This document shows positions 1 through 10,781 of a DNA stretch of 64,000 nt, piece by piece. Position 1 is the stretch's first letter. Each line of letters begins with the position of its first letter. Both the position numbers and the translations under genes were made by a program. The notes beneath the pieces were generated by a model that saw only the letters and a list, made by a program, of their open reading frames with translations, had not been told where the DNA came from and searched no databases. The stretch comes from Oryzias latipes (lineage: Eukaryota > Chordata > Actinopteri > Beloniformes > Adrianichthyidae), in contig NC_019868.2 in the NCBI RefSeq assembly GCF_002234675.1, positions 4,682,433 to 4,746,432 on the forward strand, in the 5' to 3' direction.

Positions 1-1010
1 GTGAAGTGGTGAATAAGATGACAGTCTGTCCTGAGCTGAGCTTTGACACGTTTAGTAAATTGTACGATACCATAGTGGGATCTGTGTTATTTTATGCTGC
101 AGGTGTGATAAGTTTTAAAACAGAGCCGTGAGATACTTCCTGGGTGTACACAGGTTCACCACTAAAGCTGCCATAAAGGGGGACATGGGGGGCGAGGCTT
201 GTGTGATCAAACAAAGAGCAGAAGCTCTCAGATTATGGAACCGACTGGTGACCTTACCTAAAGAGAGACTTACACGTACAATGTTTGATTGGAATAGAGC
301 TCATATGTATTCCTGGTGTAAGGAGGTGTTTAATATTTTGTCCTCTGTCCTCAATCTTACGGTCATTATTTTATAATAGTTTAAAATGTAAGATAGTTCA
401 TGTTAAAGAAACTTTAGTTGTTTGTAATGAAAAAGAATGGAAAATTAAAGTGCTTTAAAAAAACATAATTACAAACTTATTTGCTAATTAAGGATGATTT
501 CTTTACTGAGCCATATGTTGGTTATAATTTAGAAAGAGGAGAAAAGATCCTTCTGTACTCCACTCAGAGCAGGAGTGCTCCCCCTACAGGTGGAAATAGG
601 GCGCTTTAAAGGCGTTCCAGAGGAGGAAAGACTGTGAGGTCTGTGAGCTGAAAGTGGTGGAGGATGAATTTCATTTTCTGTTTTATTTTCCTTTGTATGA
701 AAAAAAAAACAGACTTTGTTTTTATGAGGTAATGGAAAAGAAATGTCCTGACTTGTTTCAGTTATCAGAAGAACAAATTTTATGTTGGCTTTTTGAAAAT
801 TACATTTTCAATTTGGCGAGTATTTTGGCAACAGCATGGACAATAAGAATGGGCGCTTTGTATTCTGTTAGACTCTGATTGGATGGATTATTGTATGTTG
901 TTGTTTTAGTTCTGAGATGGCCGTTTTCTGTATTTTGTCTTCCAATGTCATATAAGCCCAGGCGGGCTGGGCACATCACTCCATGACAATTAAATCAAAT
1001 CAAAGTCAAA
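1..1010 (+). mobile_element. Degenerate non-LTR retrotransposon (LINE), ORF2 C-terminal end
   Basis: Broken reading frames match the region downstream of reverse transcriptase in fish LINE ORF2 proteins. Around 128-376 there is an RYFLGVHRFT...AAIKGDMG block followed by a KQRAEALRLWNRLV block. Around 630-880 there is a CEVCEL...VEDEFHFLF...CPLY-like Cys/His motif (the second Cys is lost). Upstream sequence to position 1 continues the same region with stops, so the copy is a fossil that probably enters from outside the window. It ends near 1010 in a (AATCA)-like A-rich tail. Clade assignment is uncertain. Confidence 0.6.
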
Positions 1011-1019
1011 CTCATCCTA

Positions 1020-1305
1020 AATCCGTCCTCTTGGTATCATTTTCCACAACTTACACATTCCTGTACATTGCTTTGCTGATGACATCCAAATCAAATCGTA
1101 CACCCCCCCCCCCTCTCCCGTGACCCAGTTGTTTTTCTGCCAAGCAGCTAAAAACCTATATTTTTTAAATAGCTTTTTCTTAATTTTTTCTGTATTCTGT
1201 GTTTTACCGTGTTTTATTGTGTTTTACTGTGAAGCACTTTGTGATTTTTATCTTGAAAGGTGCTATACAAATAAAGTTTATTAATATTTTTAAATCCAGG
1301 TTTAT
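1020..1305 (+). mobile_element. L2-like LINE 3' remnant
   Basis: A short FADDIQI-like RT remnant (1066-1092) is followed after a deletion by the typical fish L2-type 3' end: GAAGCACTTTGTGATTTTTA, then a GGTGCTATACAAATAAAG tail at about 1231-1290. Only the end of the element survives. Confidence 0.6.
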
Positions 1306-1870
1306 CTCTAATCTCGACGATAAAACTGAGCTCCTGCTTTCTGTCAGTAAATCTTCTCTTTCAAAGACGAACATTCAGTTTCTGAACATGGACGGTCCCA
1401 CCCTCCCCTCATGTAGAGGGTCATCCTTTCACTCTTACATCAATAATGGGACTCGGTGAACACATTTTCACCTTGGTAATATCAGCCGTGTCTGCCCTTC
1501 GTCCTGTAACTCCCTCCTCTTTGGTCTCCCACAAAAACCCATCCATAGACGTCTGCAGGTCCAGAGCTCAGCAGCGTGCATCACAACTATAACTCCTTCT
1601 TTTCACCAAATCACCATGAAAACAACTTTATTACTTTATTACCCCTTCCATCAGACCCTCCTCCTCCATCCACCTTACGCCGCTCTGCTCATCTCAACAC
1701 CATGGACAGCAGAAATGTCAGTTGTTCTGTCACCTATTTAACAGCCTTCTCTTTATGATTTCATTAGCAGTTTGCTTTTGTTTGGTCTGTCTTAGACTGT
1801 ATTTTTTTAATGTTTTTATACTTGTTTAATTCTCTACAGTGACTTTGAATGTACTGAAAAGCGCTTGAAT
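1306..1870 (+). mobile_element. Second L2-like LINE fragment
   Basis: The frame at 1310-1459 reads like the segment after the YADD box of L2-type RTs (DKTELLLSVSKSSLSKT, then a HSYINN-like element). A further piece near 1590-1660 resembles the ITP...LHWLP region. The 3' end is at about 1830-1870 (gaatgtactgaaaagcgctt). Several frameshifts and stops show decay. Confidence 0.55.
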
Positions 1871-1961
1871 CATTACTCCGCTGATTACAGCCCACTGGAA
1901 CCTGAAAGAGCCTGGAGTTCAAAGAAAACCCGACGTTGTGACTCCTCGTGCCACAGACTCA

Positions 1962-4900
1962 TTAAAGGGTTAGCACCTGGTTTGGTGTGAGGTTTAGTTC
2001 CTGGGTCTGAGGTTCCAGCAGACGCTGCACTCTGGAAGTGTAAGCGGTCATCAGACGAAGCCTCCTGGTGTATTCGTGGACGAACAGCAGCAGTTCCCGC
2101 TGCTCCAGAAGCTTCCACAGTGCACTGTACCGGTCTGAAAGGTGGCAGAAGGGCAGCAGGTGGAACACGACTCCTTCACTTGACGGTCTCCTTCCACAGG
2201 CCTGAGGGGGGGGACAACATGATCAGCACAGAAAAGGATTTTTCCCATCAGCTCAGTGACCTCATCTATTCAACTGAGGTGACACACCCTCTTGATGACA
2301 AAGTAGCCTCACCTGAGGAGGTCCCATCTGTGCTCCGCCCACCAGCTGCCACTGTGGAGCTAAAGTCAGAAGAGCGACCTGCAGTCGTTGGAGGCGCACA
2401 GACGAGCGCGACACCAGATTATGCGCCAGCACAAAGTTCTCCTCCTCGTCCTGGCTGGGGTCGTGGAGCAGCCACTTCAGGCTGGGACTGAAGGTGTTTC
2501 TGAGCAGGAGCTCTGCTTTCTGGAGAGAGCGACAGAGCGAGCTCTGGGGCCTCCTGCCTGCACAGGTGAATACCAAAGGAGGATCAGGAGGAGTGACAGC
2601 GCATTCACAATAATAATGTTGTGGAAAGATGGCAGCAGATCAGAACTTTGATCCTCCAAACACAGTGAAGCTGAAGATGCAGCGGTCATCACACCGGAAA
2701 AGACAGATTGTAATGTTGACCATGATCTCAGTGTTAGACCAGAGCATTTAGTGTTTGAAGCAGCCGTTATTCTAACTTCTGTCTGCAGGACACTTTGCTG
2801 GAGCAGCTTGAGGAACTCAGACAGATGGACTCCAGCAGCAAAACTTGTCAATCAGCAACAGGAAGCTAAAAAACAAACAAAACTGTGGCCCAACTTCTGA
2901 TGGCTCCAGACTCACCAGAACTGGGGCCACAAAATTAACCATGGAGATGCTTCGTTTGAACCATAGGAGCTTGTCCCTGTGACTCCATGAAGGAAAGTTC
3001 TGATCCATGGAGACGTCTGTGTCGACCATCGAGAGCAACAACTTCACATTTGACTTTAACCTGCACTGCAAAAACAGGCTCCTTAGAAATGAATACTAAG
3101 TCAAAATGCTTTACGCCATTGGCAGATTTTCTTTAAATAGACAAAAGAAATCTGCTGATGGGGTCAGAAAAATGGTCACATTGAGAATTATTATTTAAAG
3201 AAAGAAATTCTAGTCAGTCATGCATGTTAACTATTTTGCTATTGTTAAGATTAATTTTCTTGCAAGACAGAAAAGAAGACTTTTTCTTGAAACAAGTGTC
3301 TTTTTCCTTTCTTAAGATTCGGTTTTTGCTGTACCTAAAGAGCTCTTCCATCCTGCTGCTCGTTGGACCTGATAAGAGCCACACAAACATCTGTGGAGAA
3401 CCGGACCGCTCTAGCTTTGCTCCTACCTGCTGTGCTTGGATCCTCTGTCAGCTGGCAGAAGCTGCAGGTCCTCAGCACACACAGTTCTGTGTCACAGGTC
3501 CGGTTCTGAAATTCAGAGCAGACATGAGCCAGTTCTTTGGCACAGAAACAGAACCAGGATTTTCCATTCTGAGCTTCAGTCAGAGGAAATCTCCTGGGAC
3601 ATTTTTCTGTCTGCTGTGTTGGGAGTCATTCATTACAGAAGTAAATTATACAAAAAAAACACATTACTTTTAGCTGAAACAAAGTAGTGTAAATAGTTAC
3701 TGGTGAATTCTGAGTCACATTTTAGGCTTTCCATGTCAAGTAACTTTAGTAACAGACGGAACTGTTTAAAGAGGAATTGTAGATGGAAAAAACATACCAT
3801 GTGCAAAATCTTTTGTCTGCTTGTGGTCCTTCACTTTAAATTCAAATTCAAATGGACTTCAGTTGCTTTGCCTTCAGAGACCTAAAAAGTTTAATTTTAT
3901 GTTCCTGATAAAAGTGCTTAGCTTTGTTTTTTATCACACAGTCGTCCATCTTGTTGTTGTGAGCTAGCTGCAGTCTCTTGAAAGAATCATGTCCATGAAA
4001 ACGGTGTTTTTGTTGCTTCTAACATGTTCTTGTAGCATTTATCTGATAATGGAGGACGTGAATAAAGAAAATTAGGCTTCAAATTGCATTGCTGAGTATT
4101 TCTTTATTGTATTGTTGTACCGTTAATGTTAGGTTGGGGGTGTGAAGGGCTTTAAGTTAGCAGAAGAGAGTGTAAACCAAGGGATAATGGGAAGTGTGGG
4201 TGGGCTTACTCTGTGCTAATGATCCTGCCCACAACTCAGAGGTGAAGTTCTACTGAAATACTGTTGTTCTGCAGAAACTATCTCCTGGAAAACGACAGCG
4301 GCCAAAAACCAGCATAAAGGCCACTGGGAACGCTCAGAGTGGGGCTTTAAGTTGCTTTTATTGGGTTGATTTTATTTGTCTCAGTTGTTCCGAGTCACAC
4401 AGGCTTCAGCTCTCTGGTTGGAGGTTGATCTTCCAAACTGCTTCCTGGGATTTTACTTCACCACATGTAAATAATAGTATGTTTATTAAACCATATTACC
4501 TCAAATCTCAATGAAAAGCACTTTGTGGTACATTTGTCCCTTCAGATGTTATATCCTACTGCTTCATATGTTTTACAAAGAAGGAACCTAAAGGTAATAA
4601 AAGAGTAATGTGTAATGGATTACAGTAATATATTATGGTAAGGGATTACTTTGGCACAATTACAAGTAATCTCCAATGTGTTACAGCTAACAATAGTGAA
4701 GAACAATCAAAGAGCCACAGAAATGCTCATGGTAGGTACTGACCTGCTCCTGTGGTGGACCCGCTCCTTCAGAGTTCTGCCCATCTAAAGGAGAGAACAG
4801 CCCTTAGACTCGCTCAAGTCACAGAACCATGAAAGCTGGTTCTGATTCAGTCTCAACCCCTGAAGATCCACACAAAAACGCAGCACGAATCCAAGAGTGA

Positions 4901-5458
4901 AAGGAGAACTAAGGTGATGCTAAAAGCTGCAGTGGGACCAGGTCCAAAAGAGACCTTTCCCTCAGCTGGAGCAGAACACAAGCTCAGGTTCTTCCCACAG
5001 TGTACCAGATTCCTGTGAGCGGCTCACCCATCCAGATCAGTCACTGTGGAGGCCCACATACTGAGAAAGTCCCAGTGGTTCTGACTGGAAACTGGACATG
5101 AGGATTTGTGCTGCAGCCTTAAACATGTGACCCAATGTGGGCATTTTGGAGAAACCAGTTCATCATCATGTTTCCTCACACGCTGAAACAGTCGGACTTT
5201 AAGACAGAACTGCTCCTCTGTTCAACTGTGGACTGACAGCTCTTCTCTGAAACAAGCTGAAGGTTCACCAGTTGGGTTCTGTTTGGTCAGACTAACCCAG
5301 ATGGGACCAGTCATTTGGTTTGTCCTGGTAGAGAACTGCTCCCAGGAGCTTCTACAGGTGGATCAGCACCGGGGGGGTGTCATGTCACTCACCTGCTATG
5401 GGCCCGGGCTTCTTCTGGATGTCCGGGTTGCTGCGGTTCATCCCAGGCTGGATCCAAA
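1962..5458 (-). CDS. Unidentified minus-strand gene, partial exon set
   Basis: I do not recognise the protein. Minus-strand exons with good splice signals are: 5393-5458 (acceptor tccattcacag, donor gtgagt; contains MNRSNPDIQKKPGPIA); 4744-4784 (acceptor ctcctttag, donor gtcagt; in phase with the previous exon); 2916-3065 (donor gtgagt); 2313-2557 (acceptor cctgtgcag, donor gtgagg; 245 nt, containing LHDPSQDEEENFVLAHNLVS and LQRLQVALLTLAPQWQLV); and 1962-2134 (acceptor cacctttcag; RYSALWKLLEQRELLLFVHE then a stop). A possible 22-nt exon lies near 2180-2201 with acceptor ccccccctcag. The last two main exons predict helical, Leu-rich sequence. The phase between 2916 and 2557 does not close, so an exon is missing or one of these is false. 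The 5' end could lie near the CpG-rich block at 7700-7930. Confidence 0.35.
3070..3978. other. Non-coding stretch, nothing recognised
   Basis: AT-rich sequence without a frame that has family signatures or matched splice sites. Open frames at 3224-3673 carry no recognisable motif and are treated as chance. Confidence 0.4.
3979..4346 (+). mobile_element. TTAA-flanked MITE, copy 1 (internally deleted)
   Basis: Shares blocks with four other copies in this window: the tgatgatggaggac-like block, 'ttatctttattg...ccgttaatgttaggttggggg', 'gggataatgggaagtg', 'acaactcagaggtgaa' and 'ctgcagaaactat'. It ends GGGGCT followed by TTAA (4347-4350). The left end (TTGAAAGAATC) is mutated. Shorter than the 536-bp copy at 5989. 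Confidence 0.55.
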
Positions 5459-5984
5459 CTGTGAATGGACAAAAGGATTCAGATGGGACTCAGAACCTCA
5501 CAAACATTTCAGGTGAGGGTGATGAAACAGATTCATTCTGCTTTGTTTAGGTCTGATTACAGGTTGTGTTCTCTGCCTATTTGAGCGGTTTAAGTCCACC
5601 TCACTGGACTTAAACAGGACTTCTTCCAGGCGATAGTATCTAGTTCAAAATGTTAAGTCCTCATCTCTAAAAGAGCTCTTTCCCTCCACAGATCCAGCTG
5701 TTCCTGCAATCATCAACAGCTGTTTGGGATCAGGTCCTGTACAGCCAGCATGTGGCCTTTTTGAAGAACACTATCCTTCAGGTCTTCCAGTCTGAGGTTA
5801 ACCCCTCGATGCCTGAATTTATTTCCAGCTATAAAAAAATGTCTGTTATGTTTTTGCTTTCGTGTGTCTGTAGAAGCTAAATTGAGGCAACTTTGGAGCT
5901 GAAGTGGTTTGATGCACATTTGCATCAATAAGTGTGAAGGGGTTACAGGGTTTCATGGCGCAGAATCAGCTCTCTTAAAGATTT

Positions 5985-6528
5985 TTAAAGACCCATTCTA
6001 ATGAAAATGGTGTTTTTAACATGTTCTTGCAGCATTTTTCCCCTCAAGATGGAGGACATGTATAAACAGAATTAAGATTACAACTGTGTGTCTGAATATT
6101 TCTTTATTCAAGTCGTTGTGAATCGGGAGCAGACAAAAAAATAATGTTGGAAAAAGCTTGAAGTTGTTGCATATAAACTACAATTGGGGGGTCAGTGGCT
6201 CCCTGCTCCTCCACATGCCGAAGCATCCACCTGTAGACGACTAGATCCATGTACGTACCTAACGTTACCGACCAGTAATGTTAGGTTGGGGGGCTTGTGT
6301 AAGCTAGTGGGACAGAGTGTAAATACACGGATGATGGGAAATGAGTGGAAGCTTACTCTGCACCAACAGTCCCTCCCACAACTCAGGGGTGAATTCCGGA
6401 TGAACTAATGCCGTTCTGCAGTAACTAGAAAACGACACCGATTTTGGCTAAAAACAGCATAATCATAACTAAAAGACCACTAGGAACCTTTGAAATTGGA
6501 TCAAAAGATGATTAGAGTGGAACTTTAA
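5985..6528 (+). mobile_element. TTAA-flanked MITE, copy 2 (best preserved ends)
   Basis: A 536-bp element (5989-6524) lies between two TTAA tetranucleotides (5985-5988 and 6525-6528). Its ends are imperfect terminal inverted repeats: AGACCCATTCTAAT at the left and ATTAGAGTGGAACT at the right. TTAA duplication is the hallmark of piggyBac-type insertion, so I infer a non-autonomous piggyBac-like MITE. It has no coding capacity. Confidence 0.6.
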
Positions 6529-6539
6529 TGATACTTCTT

Positions 6540-7690
6540 TAGTTAGATTTGGGTGGCTGTGTTGTTCTTATGCTGTTAGACTTATCAGCTGCATTTACAG
6601 AGGAGCAGGATGTTTAAATATCCCATCTAGAGAAATGGTTGGAGTTTAAAGACACACTGGAGGGGTCCCTCAGGGCAGCAAAGGCCCCCTTTCATTCTCC
6701 CTATTTGTTCCATCACTTTTCCATAATCAGTGTCTGTTTTCGCTGTTATTCAGACTGAAGTCCTGGGTAAAGCTAATATAAACCTTTTAAGTCTAAATGA
6801 CAGCTCTGGGTCTGCCAAACTGGATCCGCTGGTCCGAGTCCTCCAGCTGCAACCCTGGTCCTCGAGATCTAGCACCGTCTATGTTTTTACAGGCTTTCTC
6901 CTCCTGGGACCCTGGTCATCTGTAGCTCCATTGTCTGAATGTGGCGTTAGAGACACCAGCGACCAGTCAAATGCAGTTCTGATTCCAGAAGCTGCTATTT
7001 AACGATGAAGGTGAAGACCATCATTCTGTCAAACTGTACTCGTGATGACGTGTTGGTCTGCACGCAGCCCTTCCACTGCTGGCTGTCCAGGTGGTGTCCA
7101 GAAGATGGCGTGGACTCCATATATTTAAGCATTGCTGTTGTCACTTGTAGAAATATGGGCCATTTTTATTATTTACCTTATTCATATGTGACTAACCAGG
7201 GTTGAGGTAGAGGTGGGATCTTCCTCATTTCTGCAGCCTCCTGCCCCCAAATTAATCAAACTTTATGGACACGAGGTAAACAAATGGGAAATAACAAAAA
7301 CCTCATTCAATTATAGGCCATTAACTTGATTAATTGAACATATACTCAAAGTTTTACAAACACAGCAGAACTGAACCTCCTGAAGGAGAATTTAACCTTT
7401 TTAATGCAAAGACGCAGATTATTGTTGTCCAGGATTTTATGTTGACATGTTTGAGTTTTCTCTCGCCCGTCTGCCCAGCTACACCGTGACGTCATGACCA
7501 TAGTTTAGGTAGCAGTTTTAAGTTGCGTTTAAAAAGAAACTGATAAATGCATAGATCTCCTTTTTGATTTCATGTTTTTGACCCATCACGTCCGATACCG
7601 AAGCCGGGGTCCTCCCCTTCTAGGGATGCGACACACTCCACCATCTGACCACGGTTTATCAATGACGGTCCGGCTACTTCCGGGTCATCC
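6540..7690. other. Intergenic or intronic AT-rich sequence, no gene seen
   Basis: Short open frames at 6730-7002 and 7005-7205 lack motifs or paired splice signals. Phrases such as 'ctggaggggtccctcagggcagc' near 6658-6680 suggest a decayed LINE (the PQGS region of an RT), but too little survives to define the element. Confidence 0.35.
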
Positions 7691-7699
7691 CGTTTAGAT

Positions 7700-7930
7700 T
7701 AAATACTTCTTTTTCGAGCAAAAGGGCTGTTTGAACAAACAGGGTCCAAAAGCGCATGCGTGAGCTCCTTACTCAGAGTGCGAAAGCGCCGGGTCCGTCG
7801 GTACCGTCTGGAGCCATGTTGGACCGAAACACCGCGAGTTCTGACCCGCTTCGCCCCCGCGCCGCTGCTTTCTCCTTCGTGAATTCCTCCTGTCGATCGC
7901 ACGGCTCGGGTCAGCACTCCTTAGTCCGCC
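7700..7930 (-). promoter_or_regulatory. CpG-rich promoter-like block with NRF-1-type site
   Basis: CpG density rises sharply against the AT-rich surroundings. GCGCATGCGT at 7752-7761 matches the NRF-1 consensus. On the minus strand an ATG (about 7815) lies in good context and a gtaagg donor follows at about 7770, but the ATG frame closes on TGA exactly at that donor, so any first exon here would be non-coding or my reading is wrong. It may serve the minus-strand gene to the left. Confidence 0.35.
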
Positions 7931-8479
7931 ATTAGCCCAGAATTACTGAAGGGCTTCCATCCAATTAGGAAAGCGTTACCCTGGCAACGTCATCACCGGG
8001 ACGAAAACCCGGAAGTACTAATGTTCATAAACACAAAAATAAATCAGGAATTTTTGGACAAACTAAAGAAACGGTGGGAATATGTACGCAAATAAATACA
8101 ATAGATTTAGATTTTTTTGTATAGATATCTTTAGATAAACACACTCATGGAAATATTTAAAAAAATCATTTAAAACCTTCTTCCATAAAATTCAACATCT
8201 ACCATAATAAAGGATTTTAAATATTAAAACTCTAAACTCTTCCCACTTTTAACGAGTCTGTCATTAAAAATAAATGAATGAATAAATAATTGTTTAACAA
8301 TTATTGGTCATTTTAAGTAAAACATTGTAAATATTTAGAAAAGCATCACCATAAAAGAGCGTTACTAAAATCCAATAAACCCTAACATAACCTCTATTAA
8401 CTCTTTATAAACCCCAAAAAGCTTTTAAGATTTTAAAAACGTTGCAATAATTAATTAATTATGTTTGGTAAAATTAGAC

Positions 8480-9250
8480 GTTTATTCCAATTTCACTGCA
8501 TTAATCGACACAATTTCTTCATTAGATGCTTTTGTTACTGAACAGGAACAGAGTCCGTTCATGGTTCCTGCAGGTAGATGTTCCATATGTTTTAGTCCTG
8601 TTACAAGGGTAGCCAACCTGGATGGCCATGATTGGAAGGAATGACCTTCATGACGCCACAGTGCTTTGTTAACGGACTTCTGTTCCTTGTACAGTTTGTC
8701 CATAATATAGACTGTTACAGCACAAGTGCTTGATGCACACCTTAGGTACCAGATAAATGATCGACTTTGTAGTTGGGTCAAATGGAAAAGCTCAAATGTA
8801 TTGTGAGTATGTATCTGTTAAGAACGTCTGGGTGAAGCTGCTGTCAGAAGAATTTTAAACTCCCAGGTACCAAGGGAGGCTGGAGACATTGAGTCCAGTT
8901 GGCCATGTTCTCCATCTCACTGTCAATGCAGCCTTTGCAATCTAAAGCCATAAGACCTGCAGCCCGTCAAATGGCAAATCTGGTGGGGGTCGCCAGAAGT
9001 AGTGTATGCCTTCAAGCTGAAAATTGAGTCATGTTGAGTTTGGCTGGTTTGTTGGACCCCATGGGACAGATGACGGGTATCAGCAGTCCAATCAGCATGC
9101 AGTAGCAGAGGCAAAAAGTCTTCCCGGGAGAAGTTCAGGAGTGTCATGGAGACCCACTGTCAGTTTGAAGGAGATTCAGGAGCGCTTCCCTGCTAATACT
9201 GTCTACAGTATAGGTGGAGAACTGTTTACATGGGTTGTTGTGATCTAACA
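8480..9250 (+). mobile_element. Degenerate LINE fragment (endonuclease to RT linker)
   Basis: With several frameshifts, + strand reading gives pieces typical of a widespread fish LINE: near 8620-8780 a 'cystsa...ygtryqindrl' segment (end of endonuclease), near 8850-8935 'NFKLPGTKGGWRH...MFS' and near 9180-9225 'TVYSIGGELFT'. No intact domain survives. Confidence 0.4.
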
Positions 9251-9734
9251 ATATGTATGAAAAGTGCTGAATAAATAATTAAAAAAATGGTTACAAGAGG
9301 TCCATGAACCCTGCTCCTGCACAGCTGCAGGTCCTACAGCTGGTTTGAGAGCAACAGAGATCAAGGAAGACAGAAAAACAAGCAGAATAAGCTACCGGTA
9401 CATCAACCACAGAAGCAAATTTTTAGGACAGGTACTTTTAGGACATATTGTGTTTCAAAATGTACTTTGTATTAAATTCCATTACAATACTGAATCTATG
9501 AAATATCTTTTTAACAATTAGAATACTTCCTTTAATTATGGAAAAAACACTTTCAACAGAATAATATGAAAGTGGTACAATGAATTCCAAAAAACATATG
9601 GTTGTGATATTATAATCCCAAATAGATGCAAAGAGCTTTTGAAATGGTCAATTTGTCTTGAGCCAAAACATTATATTTCAATTTTAAAAATAGATGTAAC
9701 CCTGCAACGCTGAAATCAAAGGTTAGTTTTACGT

Positions 9735-10058
9735 TGAAGCCTGGAGTTTTAATGCTGTTCAGGGTCATTTAGTTGCTGGAGCCAACCCAGGTACTCTTGG
9801 GCAAAGGTGGGGTAGACAGTTTGACAGTCCATTACAGGGCCACACAGAAACACACACACTCACATTCCCACCGAATAGATAATTTACCAATTAACCTGTG
9901 TTGCATGTTTATGGACTGTGGTCGGAAGCAAGAATCCCTTGAGAAAAACCACAGATGTTTGGGATAAACATGCAAACTCTAAACAAAAAGAACCCATCAA
10001 GGATTCCAACACATAAAAAGGACATTGCTAACCACTACACCACTGTGCAGCTTTGCTC
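9735..10058 (-). mobile_element. tRNA-derived SINE, family A, near full length
   Basis: Read on the minus strand, it starts with a tRNA-like A-box region (GTGGTGTAGTGGTTAGCA at about 10030-10050). It continues through the common fish block 'gagtttgcatgtt...' and a 'ttaattggtaaat' block, and ends in the 'gcccaagagtacctgggttggctccag' tail region. Four more copies occur at 39056, 53500, 54345 and 55270. Confidence 0.5.
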
Positions 10059-10059
10059 G

Positions 10060-10620
10060 GCTTAATTCAATTGCAATACATTTTGAACAGATTGATGGTT
10101 TTTCTCACCATTTTGACAACCCCTAATTTTAATTCATTACTGTTTAAAATAAACGTAGGCAAACAATGTTAGAAGATGTCACTTATAGATTAAATGTTCC
10201 CTCGATAAAAGCTCCTCTTTTATAGAGTCGACCCTATTAACTGTAGACATTAGACTGAACAACACAGACACATTTAATGAAAGAGTTACATGTTTGATTT
10301 TTCCTTTAAAGTTAGTAAAAGAATAAGCATCGCAGTTGTTTTTATTTGTCTCTCAATTTCTGATTGTGCTCAATTACATATTTTAAATGTGTGAAAATAA
10401 AAAAACAGCTCAAAGCTGTCAGATCCATGTCATATGAGTTTTGATTTAAAAAATCTTGTTAATTAGAAGACCCTTTATGACGTAATAGCTTTTGCCGTTA
10501 TTGTGGGTGGAGTCAAGGTTTTTTATTTTTATGATTAAATGTATTTACTTGTATTTCAAACTATATTCTTTTTCATACAAAAATAAAAAAAACAAGTCTG
10601 AACATTTTTAAATTGAAGGG
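10060..10620. other. AT-rich intergenic sequence
   Basis: No coding or repeat signature was recognised between the SINE and the slbp promoter. Confidence 0.4.
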
Positions 10621-10627
10621 TTCGATG

Positions 10628-10781
10628 GTCACGTGGTTCCCAGCGGAGTGTTTGGCGCGGTGCCTACGGAAGTGACGTAGCACTCGTCTTTGTGTTTGGC
10701 GCGCCGCGGGTTTTTGTTTTCTGTGCTTGGCGCAACTCGGGTTTTGGTGTCAAACGAGCAGTTTTCCCGCAGAACCGGATC
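10628..10781 (+). promoter_or_regulatory. slbp: slbp promoter with paired E2F-type sites
   Basis: CpG-rich sequence directly upstream of the slbp ATG. TTTGGCGCG occurs twice (10651-10659 and 10695-10703), each matching the E2F consensus TTTSGCGC, with a weaker CTTGGCGCA near 10716. A composite CGGAAGTGACGT (ETS plus CRE/ATF type) lies at 10668-10679 and an E-box CACGTG at 10630-10635. Known biology fits: SLBP is needed in S phase when histone mRNAs are made. Site function is inferred. Confidence 0.55.

Noticed and set aside
7700..7930. 72-codon minus frame and a short + frame in the CpG-rich block considered as first coding exons
   Set aside because: The best minus-strand ATG runs into TGA exactly at the only good donor, and the + frame has no support. 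Kept only as a promoter-like region.
9735..10058. Possible tRNA gene at the A/B-box-like sequence
   Set aside because: The sequence continues into a conserved SINE body shared with four other copies and cannot fold as a full cloverleaf by eye.
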